Shown here in pieces: positions 45,606-55,222 of a stretch of DNA of 64,000 nucleotides. The translations under genes and the position numbers were made by a program. Under the pieces are notes generated by a model. That model searched no databases. It was not told the origin of the DNA and was given only the letters and a program-made list of their open reading frames with translations. Every line of letters starts with the position of its first letter. The first letter of the stretch is position 1. This stretch comes from Brachypodium distachyon (taxonomy: Eukaryota; Streptophyta; Magnoliopsida; Poales; Poaceae), in contig NC_016131.3 of NCBI RefSeq assembly GCF_000005505.3, forward strand, positions 22,279,501 through 22,343,500. Reading direction: 5' to 3'.

Positions 45606-48600
45606 TTAGTTGTTCGACGAGGCTGGCTTACTGCTTGAGCATCCCTTCCGGTTGCACGCTGTGCGGAAGGGGTAGTTCAGGTTATTGCACTCAGGACAGG
45701 TCCAGCTCCCTTCTGGAGCATCCTTGTCCTTCTGAGTTGAGCTTGAGTTAGCTCCCTGCAGGAGGAGGAAGGCCAGGAGGAAGGACAAGTTAATGTCTGC
45801 TCATGTTAAGATATTCAAGAAAAGAACTAGGAAAAGGAGAATGCACAATAATTCAAAAGCACAAACAAAGTTGCCCAAATTTATTAGTAACCTGCGGTGA
45901 TGCTAACCATCATGGAAATTCAGTGAGATGATTTTGGAAGAAAAAAACGTAAAAAAATATAACTAGGGCCTTCATGTCTTGATAATGCATGGAAAAAGGA
46001 ATGTAACAATATTCTGTTAAAAATTCAGAAAAGAGAGTTTAGTGGGATGATTTTGGGGAACACTAAAAAAATGTAACTAGGCCTGTAATTATACGCATGG
46101 AAAAAAGAATAAAAAATTTAGTACTCCCTCCGTTCCACAATTCTTGTCTCAAATTTGCCAATATATGGATGTATCTATTCCTATAAAGCGTCTAGATACA
46201 TGTAATATTCCGACAAGAATTATGGAACGGAGGTAGTAGCTTTTAAAATTCAGGGAAGGAAGTACTGTGGTTACAGGAGTTGGTCTTGGAGCTCCACATT
46301 TCTTCATGTTACAAGTGTTTCTGAAGGCAAAATTGATATTTTCACACTTGGGGCACTTCCAGTCACCCTCAGACATTCCATCTGGGCCTATAAGTGAGAA
46401 CTTCCATAAGAAACTAGAGACCAGCAAATCAACAGACAAGTATATTATGATATTGAATGGACGGAAAAAATATATGTTATTACGAGTAGGCAAAGTGGTA
46501 AGTGAGCTGCAGCAAATTCATGACGAACTATTAGTTTTGGACTTTTGGCAAAACTTCACATTTTTCATCACAGTATCCTGTGAAAATTACTGCTCTGCCA
46601 ATGGTGTCATCCTTATAGAATATTTACTAAACAGCTACCAAGCAAAAGGTGAAGGCAATTAATAACCAAAAACTAGAATATCACTTCATGTTTACATAAA
46701 ACAACTTAATAAGAAGCTAGACAAATTATTTGGCTTGTTAACTCTCAGATGAAACCATTACCTTGTTTAAAAAAATTTGCATCGCTTATATCAGACAAAG
46801 TTAAGCAATGGCATAGGAAAAATTATAGAAGTGGTAACAGAGGTATAGAGGTGGGAAATCAGAACAGATTTGCTGCAAATATAAGAGTGGAATATAGAGG
46901 AAAAGATGGCATTACTTACCTCCACGGCGCTTTCGTGAAGCTGTGCTGTCATTACTTTCCACTACTCCACCAGACCACGGGCTAGAAACCTTCATGCACA
47001 CATAAGATGGTCAAATATTCCAGCAGAACAAAAGGTCGATAAACAAAGCAGAAGAAGTATATGGTTGATAGTGAAGACAAACCGGCATTGGAGATCCTCT
47101 AAACCCATAGCCATATCGGCCCAAGTCAGGTCCATATCGACCCAACTCAGGTCCGGGGCCATAACCCATCCCTACAACAATTAACAGAAGGAACTATAAC
47201 TATTCTGATTAAATGCTGAAATAACTGCAACCATCATTTGTGAGATACAGACCTCCCATTGGGCCTCCCATTGGTCCTCCCATTGGGCCAGGTTGACCAT
47301 AAGAAGAAATGAGACCATATGAACCAGGAGCTCCTACAGGTGGACCATACCCATATCGCATTCCAAGATGTGGATATGGAGCACCATAGCCAGCAGATCC
47401 AAGAGGAATGTGAGGTGGGGCACCAGTGCTACCATAAAACAGAGGTGATCGATCGTATCCACCACCAGCAGGCGCTGGCATCAGTCTCTGTAAGACAAAC
47501 AAATGTTTCTTCAGTATTGCAGACATAACAGCATCAAATTTGTTCCCCTTCATGCGGCCTTGTAACAAAGACATTACTTCTAAGAAACCAGCATGAGAAA
47601 GGCAGAAACATACATGACACATCACTTCATGTGTGAGAAGAGGCTCACATATTATTCCTACTAGGTTATCTCAGCTACTTGACTTATACCGACAAAGGAA
47701 ATGATTTTTGCTGTTGAGTAAGGTTGGGGAAGAAGACCCAAAAAAGGCTAGGATCACTGTTCTTACACATGACTAGTTGAAGAAGAAAAAGGAAATGGAC
47801 CAAAACTAATGCGTGCCCATTTTCCATGAGACATCACAGATCAGTAATGACATTACTTGGGGAATCTACATGAACTTACTGGGCTTGGACTCGGTGATGG
47901 ACGAGGTGCACCACAGGCTCCACGGTTGCAAACGTTTCTAAAACTGAAGTTGACATTACCACACTGAAGACAATTCCAGTCCCCTTCCCTTACAGACACT
48001 GAAAATAGTAGAACTTTCTTTTAACCAAGACTCAAGTAAAAGCAAGTATTCCTCACAACAACGCAAAGACAGTGCAGTACACAACAACGGCAATGAAATA
48101 ACAGCGGCACCAGACTGCAAGCTATATAACCACTTTTTACTATGTCAGCTGATTTTAGATTCTTCTCTTTTTTTTTCAGGACAGCACGCCAGGACTAAAA
48201 CTGCACAAAATCTATCAAATTAATTGGTGGTAACAAATAACAGCAATAGATGCGAACTGATCCACATGAAAACTCCATGTGGTACACATATAGAATAAAT
48301 TAAAACCCTGAATAATGGATGTCCATAAGCTAAACAGACTAAACCAAACATAGTAAAATAGCACGTCAGATTCAAAAACCCACCATTAGGTTATGCCCAA
48401 GGTTCTAAGTCGCGCGCGAAATGATTTCAAGGCGGCCCCATCCAGGCGCGATAGCGCGCGCGATCGCTAGCGCTGCTACAGGCAGAAAATCAGCGCTAAA
48501 TCAATGATTATCAGGTGTATAATCGAAAGATTTCAGAATGGTGGTTAGCGCCTGATTTCGCGGCAAACAGGATAGCGTCACGTGGACATTGCTCAGCCGT

Positions 48601-50143
48601 GATCGCAGCGCGATTGCGTCAACTTTGTGGGCAATCCAATTTCGTGGTTATGCAACGACTTGGTAGCAGGGGTGAAAATGGAGCGGATAAGGAAGGAGTA
48701 TTTTTAGCTGAAGCGGAAACAAATATGAAAGCAGATATTTCGGTGGGAAAAATCCATTACTGGTCCGCAAATTTCCATTTCCGTATCTTCACTCCAGTTC
48801 CGTTTGTTCGGAACATGTGGACATTTTCCGTAGCGTCTCCATCCCTTTTTGGTATGCAAACCCAACTAAATTTCCTATTCAGTTGCTCTACTATCCGAAG
48901 AGCATAGCCTTAACAATTCCGCATGTGGCCAACTCAAAGTTGCAACGAAAGAAGTCATGCAAACGAAAAAACAAAGAAAGACAACATTGCATTCCATTCA
49001 TGTACTTCCTTTTTTACTCTCTCAATCCAAGATATGCATTTCAAACGCTCTTCTCATACTTTCATAACACACAGAAACGTCATTCCACGCACGTCTCACG
49101 ATGAACCCTACCCCAACAAAACCCTAACCCAGGAGATCCCTAACTGCGTACTTAACCTGACCGCCCTAGCCAAAAAATAGTGTAATAATAACAAGCAGCA
49201 AAATACATAAGATGAGGGCATATTCCTCGAATCTCACCGTCATTGCGCGATCTCTTCGTCGATCCGAACGCGCCGCGGTTCTCCATCTGCGGGACAGCAC
49301 CGAACTACTCACGGGCGGAGGACCCAGTAGGGCAAGGTAGGGCGGCCGCCCTACCTTGATTTTTGCCTCAGTTACGAATTGGGGGAGATCAAGGACATGA
49401 AACGGGGGCCTAAAGGCCGGAATCCATTCGTGAGGTGATGGGAGGAGAAACGGCCGGGAGCGAGAGAATCGAAGGAGAGATCAATCTGGTGGCGGCGCTT
49501 GCCCGAGGAGGAAAACGAGCAACGGAGCGAGGGGGTTGGGGCGCTCGACAGCGGGATGGGTAGTGGCGGCGCTCGCCCGAGGAGGAAGACGAGCGACGGG
49601 GTCGTGGGTGCCAGGCAGCGAGATGGGCCAGAAAAATAATAAGTAAGGAAAAGTGAGCTCCGGGCCATCCGGCAAAACAATAAAGTAGTTTCGGAATTTA
49701 TTTATTTTTAAATTTTTTAGACGTAAATTTGTTTATTTTTGTAAACTTTGTTTATTTTTTCATTGTGAATTTGTTTCTCGTTTGTAGATTTTGTTTATTT
49801 TCTTATTCTTTTAATATGAAGTGTTTTTTTTAACTTCTCTCTCTATGACATTTCCAACGGAGATCAACTTAGCATCAGGGAATTGGAAATCTTGTGGTGA
49901 TTCAGCTCTCTACTGTCTGCACTCATGAGAGAAGCAACCCTGCATTTTTCTGCAAACCTCACTAAATCAGGTCAATCATTAATAACATTGCACTCGACAA
50001 CGTGTCAAAGTAGGTTATGACCAACTTTTTGAAAATCAACTAAAATGACCGAAGCATCAAACCTTAGAATCGAATCGACGAAAGAACCGAAACCGTGCAG
50101 GATCTAACGCAGAAGAAGCAGCGCGTACCTTGGCAGAAGCCAT
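45606..50143 (-). CDS. RanBP2-type zinc-finger RNA-binding protein (three ZnF)
   Basis: Similar to Arabidopsis At1g67325-type proteins. Exons: 50143-50129, 49286-49238, 47998-47880, 47487-47253, 47171-47083, 46989-46920, 46387-46275 and 45755-45606 (279 aa). The three C4 zinc fingers have the ZRANB2-like pattern W-x-C-x2-C-x-N-x2-F-x-FR-x2-CN: GDWNCLQCGNVNFSFRNVCN, GDWKCPKCENINFAFRNTCN and GSWTCPECNNLNYPFRTACN. In this family such fingers bind single-stranded GGU-type RNA. Between fingers 1 and 2 is a Gly/Pro/Tyr-rich low-complexity region with a (GPMG) repeat at 47251-47290 and a basic SRKRRGG motif. Exon 1 encodes only MASAK, and an in-frame ATG also begins exon 2, so an alternative start is possible. 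One intron holds a Stowaway MITE. Confidence 0.92.
46124..46236. mobile_element. Stowaway-type MITE in the RanBP2 ZnF gene
   Basis: About 113 bp, TA on both sides (46122-46123, 46237-46238). Ends are CTCCCTCCGTTCCACAATT and, complemented, CTACCTCCGTTCCATAATT. It shares TTGTCTCAAATTTGCCAA and ATGGATGTATCTATTCCTA with the copy at 60656-60770. It lies in the last intron. Confidence 0.87.
48400..48480. repeat. Alternating CG-rich block in an intron
   Basis: TAAGTCGCGCGCGAAATG (about 48409) and GGCGCGATAGCGCGCGCGAT (about 48444), followed by CGCTAGCGCTG, make several short palindromes in an otherwise AT-rich intron. It may be the terminus of an unidentified transposon; no boundaries or TSD could be set. 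Confidence 0.45.
49333..49358. repeat. Perfect 26-bp palindrome
   Basis: CAAGGTAGGGCGG is followed immediately by its exact reverse complement, centred on CGGCCG at 49345-49346. It lies in the first intron of the RanBP2 zinc-finger gene, about 50 bp upstream (on the gene strand) of the exon 2 acceptor. Confidence 0.95.
49489..49630. repeat. Imperfect tandem repeat of about 75 bp
   Basis: GGTGGCGGCGCTTGCCCGAG at about 49490 and AGTGGCGGCGCTCGCCCGAG at about 49563 are both followed by GAGGAA(A/G)ACGAGC(A/G)ACGG and, further on, by GACAGCG/GGCAGCGAGATGGG. The copies lie in intron 1 of the RanBP2 zinc-finger gene. Confidence 0.8.
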
Positions 50144-50629
50144 CGGAGGACCGCGGCAGCGCGAGGACGGGAAGGGGAGAACCGGGGCGAGCGATCGAGA
50201 GGGAGAGGAGAGGTGGAATGGGGAGCGAAAGTATTTATTTATTGTTGGCGGTAAATTTTTATGAGCCATGCCACCAGTGGATTCGTTGGCCACCTTGATG
50301 TGGCTCCTTTTTATTGTCCTGCTGCCACCTGCGGGCTATGGGTGGGCCCGGACTGTGGTGGTGTTCTCCATGTGGGGCCCACGAGAAGTAGCATGGACAC
50401 CGACATCTGGGACCTTCAGACTGGCTGGCCGGAACCGTACAGTTTTACAACCCCAGTGAGCAGTGCTGGTCCATGTACCTACCCATGTGTACGTTTTTTC
50501 AGTGCTTAACCGGTTTGATCCGATCTGGATGGTTTATTTGTAACTGTTAGCTGAAAAGAAAAGAGAAGAATGGGGTACGAATCTACAGAGTTGTCTGGAA
50601 AAAGGGTTTTTTTACGAATCTACGAAGTA

Positions 50630-50736
50630 TTTCCTCCGATCCATTAGTTGTCAAAATCATGCATGTAGACGTTTTTTAGACATAGATACATCCATATGTG
50701 GGCAAATTTGAAACAATTAATATGGATCGGAGGGAG
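50630..50736. mobile_element. Stowaway-type MITE
   Basis: About 107 bp ending CGGAGGGAG before TA (50737-50738). The left end TTCCTCCGATCCATTAGTTG pairs with CAATTAATATGGATCGGAGG. It contains the shared block ACATAGATACATCCATATGT and GGGCAAATTTGAAAC. Confidence 0.82.
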
Positions 50737-51055
50737 TAGTTGTCTCCTATGATCTTTTCCACCGAATTAAATGTAAAGAGGTCATGACATGCGCGTTTGT
50801 TCTGTACATAACCCAACCTGGATACTTTGGCGATGTTGAGTTCCTTTACAAGCAAAGACAAGTCGATAATAGATTTTGATTAAAAATAAAAATTACTGGA
50901 GAGTTTAGATGTACTTTTGAGTTTTGAAATAGATGAAGCGTAACTCATGCCGTCGGTGGATGTACATTATAGCAAAAATAAAATGTTATTGCTTGCCCAT
51001 AACGACATCACACATGAAACATAAATTTAGGTGTCTACTCCACAATATGAATAAA

Positions 51056-51090
51056 CTAGCTAAATGCACATGCGTTGCTACGGAATTAAA
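51056..51090 (-). mobile_element. Helitron-like 3' terminus, minus orientation
   Basis: On the minus strand the sequence reads CCGTAGCAACGCATGTG, then CATTTAG, then CTAG/T (51059-51056). It is the same end type as at 37600-37642 and 54775-54796 with a partly decayed hairpin arm. Its 5' partner could be the minus-oriented terminus at 56958, but that is not shown. Confidence 0.5.
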
Positions 51091-53396
51091 AAAAATATTA
51101 CATGTATGAGTTATTTTAAATATTTATGTGATCATGTTTTCTAATTTGGCGCTAAATAAGAGTTCTCAAAATATTTATTTAAGAAATAATTAGCCCAAAA
51201 GTATACGTCAAACCAATCAAAAGATCATGATACATAAATAAATTTACTACATTGAAACAGTCTAGTGACAATCATCTAACAAGCTACAAAGAAGTCTTGG
51301 GAGGGTGAATTGACGACCACCAACTCAGATCTTTATAAGTGTAAAGATGAGTAATATGCAAGCAAAAACCAATCCACAAAAGAAAATGTATGAGAGTCAC
51401 ATTAAAGTGTATCGCATGCTTGCGTAGGCATAAAGGTCATTGCATTGCAAAACAATCCCTAACGGCCCAACCTGTCAATGAACGCAGTGCGTGCTCGATT
51501 ATCACGCCCTTCCCAACTCGGTAGCATGTTGTGTGGTAGAGTCCTATGGAAGGAGAAAAAACCGAAAGATAGGCGTATTCACCATGAGGCCGAACGCCTA
51601 ATATGGACGGAAGATTGGCACCGGACAAAGGGGCCCAAGCGCGGTTTGTCACGGGGGTAGGAGAGGGGATAAGAGTTGTAGATGTACCAAGAGAATGCGT
51701 CTGAGAGACATAGAAGTTGCGGGGAGAGAGAGAGGGGGGGCCTGCTCGAAGGGAGGGATGAATGAACGAACCTAGGGTTTGGAGGGATCTATATAGTGTA
51801 GGATATTGGGCTTATTGAGATGACTTGATTCTAAGACGATTAAGCCAAGGAAAACACCCACTATGAACATTTTTGTAATACATGTCAGATGTCTAGTCTA
51901 TGTATGACACCTCTAAAATTGTAGCCTCCTTGGATTTAATTTTCACCAAATACTTGTCTCATATCGCTATCAATGACGGACTTTCAAACCGTATCAGATG
52001 GCATGCCAAGCGTAGGGTATTAGTAGTGTCTCCGTACGGATAAATATGATGGTGATCACTATCTGTCGACAATGTGTCATCGATCGCTCAACCTAGCTGT
52101 GCACTCCGTTGTTCTTCCGAACCATGAGCCCAACTATGCAAACTTCAACTATTGTTTGGAGACAAAATAAAAATAGAATGAAGTGCTATGTATTCATGTG
52201 TGATTGAACAAAGACCAAGGAAATAATTGCAAAAGTAACATTGTTGGGATAAAATAAATGACATGTGTGGGCCAGGCCAATAATCCCATGTGGCAATGAC
52301 TGAGTCAACAAAAACCTCCTTCTGATCAAGATACCAACTAGGAGGGGTCAAGCCAACACAAGAGATAGTCAAATAAGTCAACATGTCAAGTAATGGTCAA
52401 ACGAAAAAATAATCAAAGAAATAGGAAATAAATAAGAACAGGAAGCTAGAAGTAAGAATGTCGAGAGATGGAGGGATAAGGCAAATGGTCCACCATGAAC
52501 CATAAGCCACACCCTCCTCCGTCTAGTCAACCATGAAACATGGGTCAAGTTTTCACTTCTGAATTCATTTTTGCTCTTCCATGAAGGGTAAATAGGTCTT
52601 TTGTCATGGATCATGTCCTATATAAACATCACGGGACATCTAGCCATTGACTCTCACTAGGAATACAAATGAAGTGGAGAGAACTATGGTTCAAGGGGCG
52701 TTCTAGTCTTGAGTTTCGGAAATACCCATTCAGTTTGGACTTGAGGGTCGAGGGTTGGTCTAGAATACGGAATTCTAGCCTCGTAAGTTGTGACTTAGAA
52801 AAAAATGTTCGGACCGAGCTCGATGATAGCCATCCCTTCGACGCTTCTCCGTACATAAGACTAGCTCGCACACCACGAGACGATCAAACCTATTAAAAAA
52901 CATCGTCATGTCAAACTTTGTCGAATGTACGACGACCTTATTAGTTATTTTATCCATTATGCATCGATATATGATATACACAAGCACTAAATTTTGTTCG
53001 AGTGCAATAACAAATAGCAACAATACCAATATACAAAAAAATATGTGCCAACTTTTCTTTCTTAAATTTTTTACTCTTATAAAGATGCCAATTGGTGGCA
53101 GCGGTCAGTCGCTTTGTTGCCACCACACAATGAATTTTCCATAAGTGTTTAAGATGAGAACAATTTAAAGGTGACACAAACGGTAGTATAATTATATTTG
53201 AAAAGTGCGGTGTCATAAATCCGTTACAACGCAGTCTGATAGTCACTACAACATTCCTTCTAAGGAGTTCATCAACAACATGTTGATTTCACAGAACCAA
53301 TTAATGATTTTGAAATTGTTTGCGCGGTGAAGCTTTCCCATTTGTCTACCTTTTTTTTACTGAAGTTCTATTCACGTTCAACCAAAATAACTGATA

Positions 53397-53520
53397 CTCC
53401 CTCCGTCCAACAAAGGATGTCTCAACTTTGATTAAATTTGCATGCATCTATAAACTAAGTCATGTCTAGATACATCCAAATTTTGACAAACTTGAGACAT
53501 CTTTTGTTGGACAGAGGGAG
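53397..53520. mobile_element. Stowaway-type MITE
   Basis: 124 bp, TA duplication at 53395-53396 and 53521-53522. Ends CTCCCTCCGTCCAACAAAGG and, complemented, CTCCCTCTGTCCAACAAAAG. Arms GATGTCTCAACTTTGAT and CAAACTTGAGACATC give a near-perfect hairpin, and GTCATGTCTAGATACATCC is shared with other copies. Confidence 0.9.
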
Positions 53521-53792
53521 TATAAAAATTTGGCATAGATGAACTCCCGAGAGCAAAGCATACTTTCTCGGTGAAGAAAGGAATTCCAAAACCATGATAA
53601 AACAACCATGCATATAAAATAAAATTAGAGGTGCTTAAGAAGCAATAACTGCGAGTAAATATATGATGATGATGTCAAGGGTATGCCTATATCTGTTTAC
53701 AAATTTGGATTAGAACTTTGTATGAAAAGATCAAAAGTTTGTTTAATAATTTCTGCAAATAAAATTTAATTTTTTTACGAAGTGAACGCGTA

Positions 53793-54795
53793 TCTATACC
53801 AATATATTAAATTGGAGTTGGTGGTGATGGTACGAACGTCGCGGTATGTCACTTCATTAAAATTACGCTCAATATGCCACCGCACATCCTCGGGCCCGAA
53901 AAACATCCGTCTAACCCCCGAACCCTAGCCGATGCGGGCTTCCTCAAACCCTATCACTCTCGCTCTCGTCCCCTCTTCTTGTCCTGTCCGTCCACCCAAC
54001 CACGCAACCGGTCCTCCCCGGTATCCCATGTGCTCCTTCATCTCTCCTCTCGAGCTCCTTTCTCCCTCAATCTCCTTTGTCCAGCCGCCTCCCTCCCCCC
54101 CCCCCCCTCTCTCTCTCTCCCGCCTTCATTACTCGTCGTGCCCTCTTCTCCTCTCCCTCGCTGGTACAATCCGCCAGCGCCGTCGTCAAGCTCCAGTCTC
54201 CTCCCCGTTAAACTCATAGGCGCTGCCTCCCCTTGCTCCTGCGCCTTCAACCTCCCCTCTACCTCGCTCCCCCGCCTATGCTCCCCGTGCGCCGCTGGCT
54301 TCCAGCGCCGCAGCCTCGACCTCGCAGCAACCCTAAGCCCCCTTTAGGCCCACCAACCCCATCTCCACCTTCTGGCCCAAGCAGCAGCCCCGCAAGCTCT
54401 AGCCCAAGCCAACCCTGCCGCGATCCAGCCCATTTGTTAATGAATGTCCCAAGCTTGTTGGTTGCCCTTGTTTCTGTTAAATGCGGTAAGAATGCTTCTA
54501 TTTCTATTTATATCATGCTAGACAATTAATGTGCTATAAGAGATGATGGAATCCAGAATCAAGATCAACACAAAGTAGAGTGAAGCAATGGTAAGTTGAT
54601 AAAGCCAAAGACAGAATTGAGGGCAACAGGTGGTATGGGAGAAAACGAGAAAGAGAAGGTAGAGAAGAGGGTGCCTGTGCCTTGCCTTCTCGGGAAAATG
54701 GAGCAGCAATGTAAAAGACGCCACTATTTGAAAATTAACCTATAGCATGTTTTTTTTAAGTCTTCTTTCGTAGTAAAGCACGGAATTTTTACTAG
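53793..54795 (+). mobile_element. Non-autonomous Helitron
   Basis: Begins TCTATACCAATATATTAAAT directly after an A and ends CGTAGTAAAGCACGG, AATTTTTA, CTAG directly before a T. This fits 5'-TC...CTRR-3' with a 3' hairpin and insertion between A and T. Length 1003 bp. The interior (about 53880-54480) is C/T-rich with proline-rich open frames and a C13/CT-repeat tract, and looks like captured 5' UTR or first-exon sequence of a host gene that I cannot name. No Rep/helicase is encoded. Confidence 0.72.
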
Positions 54796-55222
54796 TTTTT
54801 AATACGGAGTACTTGGTAAGGAAGTCAAAGGCGCCTAAACGGACACCGCCAGGCCCGTTTATGCAGCTTTTTAAAAAAGAAAACTAGCCAGTTTATGCAG
54901 CTTGCCGCACAGTTTTATCATTTTCTGTTTCGCTGTCAAAGTCTGTGGGCAGGCCTAAGCGGGCCTAAACGGGCATCCTTTGCAGCTCCACGCCTCCAGA
55001 CAAAGAGGCCCAACTGAGCCCATAGTCGAAAGCGCCTCGTCGCCGCTTTTGTTCTTTTCCCTTCCTTTTCTCCTCTTTCCTTTTCATTTTCGGAAGTTTT
55101 TTGCCTTTCCTTCTTGTGGCCGTTGCTCCTGCCTGCTCTCTCTGTCCTCTCTGCTCTCCTCCGAGTAGCCGCTGCCGCTGCCGCTGCCGCCGTCGCTCAC
55201 GGAGCAGACGTCCACGTCCGCG
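54796..55222 (+). promoter_or_regulatory. SNF7-like promoter and 5' leader
   Basis: A pyrimidine-rich run (CTTTTGTTCTTTTCCCTTCC near 55046, CTTTCCTTTTCATTTTC near 55075) leads to a GCCGCTGCCGCTGCCGCTGC microsatellite (about 55168-55190) just upstream of the ATG at 55223. This looks like a genuine plant 5' UTR. No TATA box is certain. Confidence 0.45.

Larger units (their letters stand above)
50144..53792. other. Spacer upstream of the RanBP2 ZnF gene
   Basis: Contains the promoter of the minus-strand zinc-finger gene, two Stowaway-type MITEs (50630-50736, 53397-53520) and a minus-oriented Helitron-like 3' end at 51056. The remaining AT-rich sequence (51100-53390) has only short ORFs; none has recognisable homology. 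Confidence 0.55.

Noticed and set aside
52669..52896. 75-codon frame downstream of a TATATAAA-like sequence
   Set aside because: Short, no homology recognised, and TATA-like strings are frequent in this AT-rich spacer.
53874..54347. 157-codon proline/serine-rich frame
   Set aside because: It lies inside the Helitron, is CT-repeat driven and has competing frames; at best captured non-coding or partial exon sequence.
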